From Chloroflexota bacterium (lineage in GTDB: Bacteria > Chloroflexota > Limnocylindria > Limnocylindrales > CSP1-4), in the NCBI GenBank assembly GCA_016200675.1, contig JACQEH010000097.1:1-10663 (forward strand): 10,663 nucleotides of DNA, given 5' to 3'. The notes under the pieces were generated by a model. That model made no database searches. It had not been told where the DNA came from and saw nothing but the letters and a program-made list of their open reading frames with translations. A program made the position numbers and the translations under genes. This document shows positions 1 through 5,764 of this stretch, piece by piece (position 1 is the stretch's first letter; the number at the start of each line of letters is the position of its first letter).

Positions 1-848
1 AGCCCATCGTCGAGCTCGCCAACGGGACGGGCGCGGTGGTCGGCCTCGAGGCGCTCGTCCGATGGCATCCGGCCGGCGATGCCGTCCACCCACCGGCCGA
101 CTTCATCGCCCTGGCCGAGGAGACCGGGGAGATTGTGCCGATCGGGCGCTGGGTCATCGACGAAGCCTGCCGCCGGGCCCGTGGCTGGCAGGTCGCGCAC
201 GACCTTCCGGGCCTGCGGATCAACGTCAACCTGTCGGCCCGGCAGTTCGCGGATCCGGAGCTCGTGTTCGTCGTGGCTGCGGCCCTCCACCGGAGCGGGC
301 TGCCCGCGGCCAGCCTGACCATCGAGATCACGGAGAGCACCCTGATGCTCCGCACCGAGGAGACGCTCGACCGCGTCCGCGACCTGCGCGCCCTCGGCGT
401 CCGCCTCTCCATCGACGACTTCGGGACGGGCTACTCGTCGCTCGGCTACCTCCAGGCGTTCGAGGTCGACGAGCTCAAGATCGATCGTTCGTTCGTCTCG
501 GAGGCATCCGCGATCGGCAATCCCGTGGTCCTCAGTCGGGCGATCGTCGAGCTGGGACGGGCGCTCGGGCTGGAGATGGTCGTCGAGGGCGTGGAGGACC
601 ACCTCCAGGCCGCCTGGTTCGCCTCGCTCGGCTGCGACTACGCGCAGGGCTTCCTCTACTCGCGGCCGCTCGCCCCTGCGGCCGTCGACGGGTATCTCGC
701 CGCGCGTGCTCGCGGTGGACCTGCGACGGTCGGCGAGCCCGCCCTTCCGGGGGGCACGGTCACACCGGGTCGCCAGGCCGGACGCGGCCCGGCGCACCTG
801 CGGGTTGTCGACGAGCCCGGTTCGGAACCGAGGCGAAACTCGGCCTAG
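1..848 (+). CDS. EAL-domain c-di-GMP phosphodiesterase, C-terminal part (5' end outside window)
   Basis: The frame is open from the window edge (first full codon at position 3, starting PIVEL) to TAG at 846-848, about 281 residues. It is a full EAL domain, the family that hydrolyses cyclic di-GMP to pGpG using two metal ions. Numbering from position 3, the signature residues are all visible: E16 in LEALVRW, N76 in INVNLS, E108 in IEITES, D138/D139 in DDFGTGYSSL, K159 in LKIDRSF, E195/E198 in EGVED, and Q215 in QGFLYSRPL. The catalytic set therefore looks intact and activity is expected. The last 45 or so residues are a low-complexity Pro/Gly/Arg tail. In this family the EAL domain usually follows GGDEF, PAS/GAF or membrane domains, which would lie left of the window. 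A GTG at 36 would start inside the domain and is not the true start. Confidence 0.95.
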   Translation, partial: PIVELANGTGAVVGLEALVRWHPAGDAVHPPADFIALAEETGEIVPIGRWVIDEACRRARGWQVAHDLPGLRINVNLSARQFADPELVFVVAAALHRSGLPAASLTIEITESTLMLRTEETLDRVRDLRALGVRLSIDDFGTGYSSLGYLQAFEVDELKIDRSFVSEASAIGNPVVLSRAIVELGRALGLEMVVEGVEDHLQAAWFASLGCDYAQGFLYSRPLAPAAVDGYLAARARGGPATVGEPALPGGTVTPGRQAGRGPAHLRVVDEPGSEPRRNSA

Positions 849-863
849 GGGCCGTCCGGGCCG

Positions 864-881
864 GCGCGACGCTCGTCGCGC
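864..881 (+). terminator. GC hairpin 15 nt after the EAL gene
   Basis: A perfect 7-bp stem GCGCGAC / GTCGCGC with the tetraloop GCTC begins 15 nt after the EAL stop. No T-tract follows, so this is at best a U-poor terminator or an mRNA 3'-end stabiliser. Its position just past the stop is the main argument for it. Confidence 0.4.
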
Positions 882-1252
882 AACTCGACTGACGCCCGGG
901 TGCGCCGCGGCAGCACGAGGCGGTCCCGGCGATGCCACCGCACCGCCTCATCCTCCTCCGCAGCGCGCCGCCGACCCGGACCCGCCACCCGTCCGATTTC
1001 CGGGACGTGTACCTGAGCACCGGGAGTCCCGGCGACGAGTACCACCGAGCGCCCGTGAGCCGGGTGACCATCTCGCCAAAGGACCGCCCGGTCCCGAGGC
1101 GCCAACCTTCGAGCCACGACACCCACGTGGGGCAGGAGATGGCGCGCACCTCGTGCGCGTCGGGGGATCGACCTGCTGGATCTGCCGTTCCCGGGCAGGT
1201 CGTCCGCGATCCAGCTGCTCATCGCCATCGTGATGGTCCTTGCCTTCGGCGC

Positions 1253-1316
1253 CTGATGCACCAAGCGAATGAACGAGACGTGCCTCGGCACTTCGACGTC
1301 CGTTCTGATGCATCAG
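1253..1316. repeat. Nested inverted repeat with TGATGCA/TGCATCA arms
   Basis: The outer arms CTGATGCA (1253-1260) and TGCATCAG (1309-1316) are complementary. Inside them, GAACGAGACGT (1271-1281) can pair with ACGTCCGTTC (1296-1305), leaving one bulged A and a 14-nt loop. The right outer arm is also part of a perfect 12-bp palindrome, CTGATGCATCAG (1305-1316). The stretch is less GC-rich than its surroundings. It could be a folded RNA, a protein-binding site or the edge of an old mobile element; the sequence alone does not decide. Confidence 0.5.
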
Positions 1317-1387
1317 CCGACTCAAGGAGTCCATTCAATGCGCGCTGCGCTTCGAATGTGCCGGCGAAGGCGTCTGCGACGTCGCCT

Positions 1388-1406
1388 TGATGCATCGGGT
1401 GCATCA
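1388..1406. repeat. TGATGCA-TCGGG-TGCATCA inverted repeat
   Basis: A perfect inverted repeat with 7-bp arms and a 5-nt centre uses the same TGATGCA half-site as the pair at 1253-1316. The reuse of one 7-mer four times within about 155 bp suggests a specific binding motif rather than chance. Confidence 0.5.
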
Positions 1407-1470
1407 CGCCAGGGTCGTGCTGCCGCGCGGCCGCACCGCCGAGCTGCCGCGCCGTCGGACCGCACTCCTC

Positions 1471-1589
1471 GACGGACCGACCGCCGAGCGCTGCCGCGCC
1501 GACGGACCGCCGAGCGCTGCCGCGCCGACGGACCGCCCAGCGCCGACCGACCGCCCAGCGCCGACCGACCGCCCAGCGCTGCCGCGACC
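1471..1589. repeat. Degenerate GC-rich tandem repeat (18-30 bp units)
   Basis: Five consecutive units begin with GACGGACCG or GACCGACCG: 1471-1500 (30 bp), 1501-1526 (26 bp), 1527-1544 (18 bp), 1545-1562 (18 bp) and 1563-1589 (27 bp). The core is GACSGACCGCCSAGCGC, and the long units add TGCCGCGCC or TGCCGCGACC. The 1527 and 1545 units differ at one base, which indicates recent slippage. Weaker copies extend left to about 1430. The unit lengths are not consistently multiples of three and no gene is evident, so this looks like a non-coding minisatellite. Confidence 0.75.
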
Positions 1590-1590
1590 T

Positions 1591-1622
1591 GGAGCCCCCG
1601 CGACCCGGAGCCCCCGCGCCCC
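1591..1622. repeat. 16-bp direct repeat, two copies
   Basis: GGAGCCCCCGCGACCC (1591-1606) is followed directly by GGAGCCCCCGCGCCCC (1607-1622), which differs at one base. The pair sits between the larger tandem repeat and the stop of the minus-strand 101-aa gene. Confidence 0.7.
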
Positions 1623-1637
1623 CGGGCCCGGCCGGCA

Positions 1638-1943
1638 TCAGCGGCCCTTCTCGCCCTCGATCAGCCGCGACACGAGAAGGTGGATCGCCCGGGCTCGGGC
1701 GATCAGCTCGGGGCGTGCCGAGACGTCGTCGCTGCCGGCATTGCCCAGCGCGCCGGGATCCATCGAGACCGGACCTAGGTTCGCGACCGCCACGAGGATC
1801 TCGTCGGCCTCTCGGAGGGCGCCGAGGAACGGGGCGATCGCCTCGTTCTCGACCCGCACGATCGACTGGCCGAGGGCGCGCTTGAGGTGCGGGCGCAGCG
1901 TGGCGACCGCCGCCTGGCCCGAGATCGTGCGTGGCTCGGTCAC
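1638..1943 (-). CDS. Hypothetical protein, 101 aa
   Basis: I do not recognise the family. The start is GTG at 1943. A strong Shine-Dalgarno sequence GGGAGGA lies about 6 nt upstream on the minus strand, which supports both the start and the reality of the gene. The product is soluble, with no membrane segment or signal peptide. It appears mostly helical: helices are likely at residues 8-30 and 31-57 (ENEAIAPFLGALREADEILVAVANL) and 77-98. A Gly/Pro/Asp-rich linker lies around 58-75, and the C-terminus is charged. There are no cysteines. It is transcribed away from the toxin-antitoxin pair across a gap of about 95 bp, so the two may share a divergent control region. A small regulatory or adaptor role would only be a guess. 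Confidence 0.75.
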   Translation of the reverse strand: MTEPRTISGQAAVATLRPHLKRALGQSIVRVENEAIAPFLGALREADEILVAVANLGPVSMDPGALGNAGSDDVSARPELIARARAIHLLVSRLIEGEKGR

Positions 1944-2014
1944 GGCAGTCCTCCCGCGGCTGGTCGGTGCCCGGTCACGACAGCCGACTCGCCGATTCCC
2001 TGACCGGAGCCCGG

Positions 2015-2040
2015 ATATGCTGGTGCTATCATAGGCATAT
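2015..2040. promoter_or_regulatory. Probable antitoxin operator (ATATGC-N14-GCATAT)
   Basis: A perfect 6-bp inverted repeat, ATATGC (2015-2020) and GCATAT (2035-2040), overlaps the antitoxin start codon. Phd/YefM antitoxins normally bind palindromes in their own promoter and repress it. The AT-rich dyad in otherwise GC-rich DNA, exactly at the gene start, fits that role. Confidence 0.55.
2027..2032 (+). promoter_or_regulatory. Candidate -10 box of the toxin-antitoxin operon; likely leaderless
   Basis: TATCAT fits the TANNNT form of a bacterial -10 element and ends 6 nt before the A of the antitoxin ATG at 2039. No Shine-Dalgarno sequence precedes that ATG, so transcription probably begins at or next to the start codon (leaderless mRNA). 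No good -35 is visible at normal spacing. Confidence 0.45.
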
Positions 2041-2341
2041 GAGAACCGTCACCGCCCTCGACGTCCGTCGCCGCTTCGGGCAGATCATCGACGATGCAGC
2101 GGCAGGGGAGCGGATCGTCATCGAGCGAGCGGGCCAGCCGGTTGCGGCGCTCGTGCCGCTCGCCGACCTCGCCGTGCTGGACCCCGATGGACGCCGCGCG
2201 GCGAAGCTCGGTGCGCTCGATGACATCCGGCGGCTTGCGGCCCGTCGACCGTTCCCGAAGGATTTCGATCCGGAGGAGTCCGTTCGAGCGCAGCGGCGAT
2301 TGCGGTCGGCCGCGATCGCGCGTCCCCCCGCGTCGCGATGA
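2039..2341 (+). CDS. Type II antitoxin, Phd/YefM family
   Basis: This 100-aa protein starts MRTVTALDVRRRFGQIIDDAAAGERIVIERAGQPVAALVPLADL in outline, the typical Phd/YefM N-terminal DNA-binding and dimerisation domain (about residues 1-50): RRFG, then a spaced GERIVIERAGQPVAALVP strand-turn-strand. The C-terminal half (51-100) is charged and probably disordered until it folds onto the toxin. DPDGRRAAKLGALDDIRRL and FDPEESVRAQRRLR are the likely binding segments. The antitoxin should neutralise the PIN toxin and repress its own operon through the dyad at its start. The ATG at 2039 is chosen because homologues begin at this point; in-frame codons upstream cross the promoter. The stop overlaps the toxin start by 4 bp (ATGA). 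Confidence 0.9.
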   Translation: MRTVTALDVRRRFGQIIDDAAAGERIVIERAGQPVAALVPLADLAVLDPDGRRAAKLGALDDIRRLAARRPFPKDFDPEESVRAQRRLRSAAIARPPASR

Positions 2342-2754
2342 CATTCGCCACCGCGCAAGAGGCAGTCGTCGTCGACGCCTCGGCCGCGATGGCATTGTTG
2401 GGTGGTGACGGCGCCTGGCTCGACCGATGGGCGGCCTGGACCGAGGCCGGCACCATGATTCTTGTGCCTGCCCACTTCCCCGTGGAGGTCGCGAATGCGC
2501 TGCTGCGCGGAGCGCGGCTGTCGGGCCTTGAAGCGTCGACCCGACTCGAGCGCCTGCAGTCCACGGGGATCGAGGCGACTGACCGCGGGCTGCCCGGCCT
2601 CCTGGGGGCCGTCGAGCTTGCCGATCGGCATGGCCTGACCGTGTACGACGCGCTCTACCTGGACCTCGCGCTCGACATCGACGCCTCGATCGCCACGCTG
2701 GATCGCGAGCTTGCGGCAGCCGCCCGGGCCGAGGGTGTGCCGGTCGTCAGCTGA
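2338..2754 (+). CDS. vapC: Type II toxin, PIN-domain ribonuclease (VapC family)
   Basis: The product is 138 aa, the usual VapC length. PIN domains cut RNA, often tRNA or rRNA, using acidic residues that hold Mg2+ or Mn2+. The expected residues are in place: D13 in VVVDASA, E50 in PVEVANAL, D104 in YDALYLDLAL, and D122 in ATLDREL. The toxin therefore looks catalytically complete. The ATG lies inside the antitoxin stop (ATGA), which couples translation so that toxin is made only with antitoxin. In this family the usual partner is VapB, but here it is a Phd/YefM-type protein, a known combination. The downstream gene runs in the opposite direction, so the operon ends here. The cellular target cannot be read from the sequence. 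Confidence 0.92.
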   Translation: MTFATAQEAVVVDASAAMALLGGDGAWLDRWAAWTEAGTMILVPAHFPVEVANALLRGARLSGLEASTRLERLQSTGIEATDRGLPGLLGAVELADRHGLTVYDALYLDLALDIDASIATLDRELAAAARAEGVPVVS

Positions 2755-2846
2755 CCGGCGCGAGCGCGTGCTGATCCTCGCTCGATCCGGCCGCGCAGTT
2801 CCACTGCGTCCGCCTCGGAGCCGGTACGGCGCCGGATTCAGCGGCC

Positions 2847-2866
2847 CCTGAGCTTCGCGTCTCAGG
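2847..2866. terminator. Possible shared hairpin between convergent genes
   Basis: CCTGAG (2847-2852) and CTCAGG (2861-2866) form a perfect 6-bp stem with an 8-nt loop. It lies between the toxin gene and the oppositely oriented 76-aa membrane gene and overlaps the latter's stop codon. There is no T-tract on either strand, so terminator function is uncertain. Confidence 0.3.
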
Positions 2867-3092
2867 TCGGGTGCAGGTCCTCGCCGGCGGGTTCGCTGTC
2901 TGCGTCGGCGTCGTCCGTCCGTGGCCGGACCGCGATCAGGATCAGCACCGCAAGGCCGATCGCCACGACGGGTCCGGCCCACGGGATCGCCAGGCCGTTG
3001 CGGACGGCAGTGCCCCCGAGGAGCGCCAGGCCGACGGCGGCGAAGAACAAGCCGAACAGAAGGGACAGGGCGTCGAAGTCGTGGCGGCGCAT
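2862..3092 (-). CDS. Small two-helix membrane protein of the Lia/Psp-like locus
   Basis: The product is 76 aa with two membrane helices (about residues 9-27 and 37-55) and a hydrophilic acidic tail (TDDADADSEPAGED). Its ATG at 3092 directly follows the stop of the LiaF-like gene (TAGATG on the minus strand), so the two are co-transcribed and translationally coupled. Small helical-hairpin membrane proteins accompany LiaF in Firmicutes (LiaI), and this one fills the same position. I see positional analogy, not sequence homology. It probably acts in the membrane together with the LiaF-like protein. Confidence 0.8.
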   Translation of the reverse strand: MRRHDFDALSLLFGLFFAAVGLALLGGTAVRNGLAIPWAGPVVAIGLAVLILIAVRPRTDDADADSEPAGEDLHPT

Positions 3093-4316
3093 CTAGTTGC
3101 CCGCCAGGGTCGAGCGCTCGATCCAGACCCGGCCGATACCCGCGTCGACGGTCAGGACCAGCGCGCCGCCGCCGGGACTTCCGACCTCGGAGACGTGATC
3201 GGTGAGGTCGGTCCCGACGTGCTCCCGGCCGAGGAGCCAGAGCTCGCCGCCCTGGACGGTGCCGGTGACCTCGACCGCGGCGTCCTTCGGGATGATGACG
3301 TAGAGATTGCCGATGCCGACAGTCGCCTCGAGGGTAACCGGCTGCGAGCCGGCCTTGAGGTGGCTGAGGTCGATCGTCAGGCGGCCGACGGCGATGTGAT
3401 AGGCCGGCGCAACTTCCGCGATCGTCTCGGGCAGGTAGTCGTGGCCGCCGATGCCGCCATCGAGCGGCACCGTGAGGAAGGCTGCGACCCCGGCGGCGGG
3501 CAGGAGCAGGATGCCGAGCAGGGCGATGAGCCGGGCGCGTCCCCACCAGGCGCCGGCCACCAGGCCAATCCCCAGGGCCAGGAGGCCGGCGCCGAAGTAC
3601 TGGCCCGGCGTGACCCGGACCGAAGCCATGATGCCCACGGCGGCGAACGCGCCGACGAGGAGCAATGCGCCTGCCACGGCGTACCAGCCGAGCGGTGAGC
3701 GTTCGCGCGGCGGCCGCGGTCCGCTGACCATCTGGACCGCCACGGACCCCTGTCGCCAAGCCGCGCCCGCGTCCGCCTGGCCGGCCGCCGCCGAAGCCGC
3801 CGCGGGCCCCTGAGCCGCGGGATACGCGCCGCCCACTGGCCCGCTGCCCGCGTCCATCTCGCGACGGGGGAGGAGCAGGACGACCCCGATGAGCGCGATC
3901 GCAAGGGCAAAGAACACCTCGGGCGGCACGTAGAACCGGTCGTAGCGGCTGAGGACCCACGGGGTCGCCACGATCACCGCGATCAGGACCATGGCGATCA
4001 GCCCGAGCCGCCCCGAGCCGCGGGTCAGCCGACGGATCGCCGCCTCGACGATCGAGTCCCCCCGGCCCTCGGCAGGGATGAGGATCCAGCCGAGGACATA
4101 CAGGACGAGCCCGGCGCCGCCGAAGATCATGAGGCCCGCGAAGCCGGCACGGAGGAGGATTGGATCGACGTTGAGGTAGTCGCCGAGGCCGCCGGCCACG
4201 CCGCCGATCACCCGGTCGGACATTCGGCGCCGGAGGTGGCGCCCGCCGACGGGACGATCACCGGCGGTGCCTCCGGCGGGATCGATGGGCTGGTCGAACG
4301 GCTCCTCGGTCGTCAT
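3093..4316 (-). CDS. PspC-domain membrane protein with LiaF-like C-terminal domain
   Basis: The product is 407 aa from the ATG at 4316. A PspC domain covers about residues 28-84 (RRRMSDRVIGGVAGGLGDYLNVDPILLR, then a hydrophobic helix ending in LGWILIPAEG). Further membrane helices lie near 104-121, 134-149, 209-229, 238-257 and 260-281, with an Ala/Gly-rich linker around 155-190. The last 110 residues form a beta-rich domain (VGRLTIDLSHLKAG, ATVGIGNLYVIIPKDAAVEVTGTV) like the LiaF C-terminal or 'Toastrack' domain. LiaF holds the LiaS kinase inactive until the envelope is stressed, and a sensor or inhibitor role for the divergent PspC kinase is inferred. The start lacks a clear Shine-Dalgarno. 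In-frame ATGs at 4352 and 4361 fall in or next to the 49-bp dyad and are less likely. Confidence 0.88.
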   Translation of the reverse strand: MTTEEPFDQPIDPAGGTAGDRPVGGRHLRRRMSDRVIGGVAGGLGDYLNVDPILLRAGFAGLMIFGGAGLVLYVLGWILIPAEGRGDSIVEAAIRRLTRGSGRLGLIAMVLIAVIVATPWVLSRYDRFYVPPEVFFALAIALIGVVLLLPRREMDAGSGPVGGAYPAAQGPAAASAAAGQADAGAAWRQGSVAVQMVSGPRPPRERSPLGWYAVAGALLLVGAFAAVGIMASVRVTPGQYFGAGLLALGIGLVAGAWWGRARLIALLGILLLPAAGVAAFLTVPLDGGIGGHDYLPETIAEVAPAYHIAVGRLTIDLSHLKAGSQPVTLEATVGIGNLYVIIPKDAAVEVTGTVQGGELWLLGREHVGTDLTDHVSEVGSPGGGALVLTVDAGIGRVWIERSTLAGN

Positions 4317-4347
4317 GGGGGCATCGTCGGGCCGCCGCGGCGCACCC

Positions 4348-4396
4348 GCCATCGGGATCATCCCGGAGTCGCTCGCTCCGGGTGATTCCCGATGCC
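4348..4396. promoter_or_regulatory. 49-bp imperfect inverted repeat between divergent Lia/Psp-like genes; candidate operator
   Basis: Two 21-bp arms (4348-4368 and 4376-4396) match at 16 of 21 positions when folded around the 7-nt centre TCGCTCG. Each arm holds its own dyad: CGGGATCATCCCG at 4353-4365 and CGGGTGATTCCCG at 4379-4391, with centres 26 bp apart. It is the most symmetrical element in the only gap between the two divergent transcription units. NarL/LiaR-type regulators bind such dyads, so this is a likely autoregulatory site of the regulator encoded at 5761. A folded RNA in either leader is the alternative. Confidence 0.55.
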
Positions 4397-4429
4397 GGAG
4401 GCCGGTGCCCCTGTGCGAAGATCGCGGCG

Positions 4430-5443
4430 ATGACCCATCTCGAGGCCCGCGCGCCGCGATCGACCCTCCGGCGCATTCGGAACGGCCGGATGATCGCCGG
4501 CGTTGCCGGGGGCGTGGCCCAGCACCTGGGCGTGGATCCAACCTTCGTCCGCCTGCTGTTCGTGGCTCTGAGCCTGGCGGCGGGCTTCGGCGTTGTGGTC
4601 TACCTGCTCCTCTGGGTCCTTGCGCCGGCCGAGCCCGTCAACGCGGCCGCGCCGGCCCAGGCCCGCCACCTGCCGATGCCCTCGGCTCGCCAGCTGCTCG
4701 GTGCGGGTTTCATCCTCGCCGGCGTTCTGGTTGTGCTCTTGGTCACCGGGTTCTGGTCCGGCGAGAACCTGGCCTGGCCGGTGACCCTCGCCGCGATCGG
4801 CTTCGCGATCCTGTGGGCTCGTGGCTCGGCCGAGGAGGGCCGGGGGCGCCTGGATTTGGCCAGCATCGGGACGCCCCTGGAGGCGCTCCTGCGCACGCGC
4901 GAATCCCGCCCGCGGCTCATCGGCGGCGTGGTCCTGATCCTGGCCGGCATGGTCGTCTTCCTCGCCGCGACGACCACGCTCGCGGCGGCCGCCAACGTCA
5001 TCCTTGCCGTCCTTGTGACCGCCGGTGGCCTCGCCCTCCTGGCCGGTCCGTGGCTCTGGCGCCTGGCGAACGAGCTCATCGAGGAGCGGAGCAGCCGGAT
5101 CCGGACGCAGGCCCGGGCCGAAATGGCGGCTCACCTCCACGACTCCGTCCTGCAGACGCTCGCCCTGATCCAGCGGGCAAAGGAGCCGCGGGAGATGGTG
5201 ACCCTCGCCCGGACCCAGGAGCGGGACCTGCGGGCGTGGCTGTACGGGCGGGCGCCGAGCGTCCACGGCGCGCGCCTCAACGATGCTATCGAGGAGATGG
5301 CCGGCCGCCTGGAGCTGGCCCACCAGCTGAAGGTCGAGGCCGTTGTCGTCGGCGACGCGGAGCTGGACGACGATCTCCGGGCCCTCGTTGCGGCCTGCAC
5401 CGAGGCGGTCCTCAACGCCGCCAAGCACGCCGGGGTTGCCTAG
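4430..5443 (+). CDS. PspC-domain sensor histidine kinase, N-terminal part up to an in-frame amber stop
   Basis: Reading from the ATG at 4430, 337 residues precede TAG at 5441-5443. A PspC domain (about 13-66: RIRNGRMIAGVAGGVAQHLG, then a helix to LLLWVLAPAEP) is followed by four more helices (near 90-107, 113-129, 164-181 and 185-206). Next comes a HisKA_3 dimerisation domain with phosphoacceptor H237 in HLHDSVLQTL, then the start of the HATPase domain with its N box (E325, N329, K332 in EAVLNAAKHA). The amber codon falls before the glycine-rich ATP-lid motifs, which are present downstream in the same frame. The truncated product could be phosphorylated but not bind ATP normally. MTHLE is preferred over the in-frame ATG at 4382 because the latter lies in the dyad and adds a non-homologous leader. 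The family is LiaS/DesK-like and usually about 440 aa. Confidence 0.88.
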   Translation: MTHLEARAPRSTLRRIRNGRMIAGVAGGVAQHLGVDPTFVRLLFVALSLAAGFGVVVYLLLWVLAPAEPVNAAAPAQARHLPMPSARQLLGAGFILAGVLVVLLVTGFWSGENLAWPVTLAAIGFAILWARGSAEEGRGRLDLASIGTPLEALLRTRESRPRLIGGVVLILAGMVVFLAATTTLAAAANVILAVLVTAGGLALLAGPWLWRLANELIEERSSRIRTQARAEMAAHLHDSVLQTLALIQRAKEPREMVTLARTQERDLRAWLYGRAPSVHGARLNDAIEEMAGRLELAHQLKVEAVVVGDAELDDDLRALVAACTEAVLNAAKHAGVA

Positions 5444-5764
5444 GTCTCCGTGTACGTTGAAGCTGAGGACGATCAGGTGAACGCCTTCGTCCGCGACGGC
5501 GGCGCCGGCTTCGACCCGGCGGTCGTGCCCGACGACCGGCGGGGCATCGCCGATTCGATCGTCCAGCGGATGGAGCGCCACGGCGGGACGGTCGAGATCC
5601 GGAGCCATCCCGGCGCCGGGACGGAGGTCCACCTGCACCTGCCACGGCGAGTGCTGGCCAAGGCGATGCCCGCCCCGTCCGCAGCAGTGCCGGTAGCCTC
5701 GCCCGCACCCTCCACCCCGGGAGGCGCCGCTTCGGGCCCGGTCCCCGGGCTCACGCCGCCGTGA
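5444..5764 (+). pseudogene. C-terminal ATPase part of the interrupted histidine kinase
   Basis: This is the same frame as the upstream kinase part, 106 codons from the amber codon to TGA at 5762-5764. It contains the missing ATP-binding motifs: the G1 box in RDGGAGFDP, the DDRRGIADSIVQRMERHGG segment, and the G2-type SHPGAGTEVHLHLP, followed by a Pro/Ala-rich tail. Together the two parts make a normal kinase of about 444 residues, and the amber codon is where many homologues carry a glutamate (GAG to TAG is one base change). No other damage is visible. The stop overlaps the regulator start by 4 bp (GTGA). A GTG at 5450, 6 nt past the amber stop, with AGG just upstream, could restart translation and yield a separate 104-aa ATPase fragment. 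Otherwise this is a fresh pseudogene, a readthrough gene or a base-call error. Confidence 0.85.

Larger units (their letters stand above)
849..1637. other. 789-bp stretch without a convincing gene; repeat-rich
   Basis: No open frame here has a recognisable domain or a good ribosome binding site. Between about 930 and 1150, bases at coordinates equal to 1 modulo 3 are unusually G/C-rich. That would fit third codon positions of either a plus frame containing YLSTGSPGDEYHRAP or a minus frame containing SCPTWVSWLEGWRLG, so a decayed or unknown gene is possible. At 1158-1256 a plus frame ends in a hydrophobic stretch (AIQLLIAIVMVLAFGA, then TGA) but has no start codon. From 1253 to 1406 there is a cluster of TGATGCA half-sites, and from 1471 to 1622 GC-rich tandem repeats. 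Both are listed separately. Confidence 0.6.

Noticed and set aside
1471..1622. CRISPR array
   Set aside because: The units are directly abutting and degenerate, with no unique spacers of constant length and no cas genes.
2029..3960. Long 643-codon minus frame
   Set aside because: Arg/Gly/Pro-rich shadow of the antitoxin, toxin and LiaF-like genes; no domain and atypical composition.
4317..4541. Longer N-terminus for the LiaF-like protein
   Set aside because: It would run through the divergent promoter and into the kinase gene, and the added residues are low-complexity.
4430..5764. Genome-wide recoding of TAG to explain the amber codon
   Set aside because: The EAL, LiaF-like and 177-aa genes all end in TAG at sensible positions.
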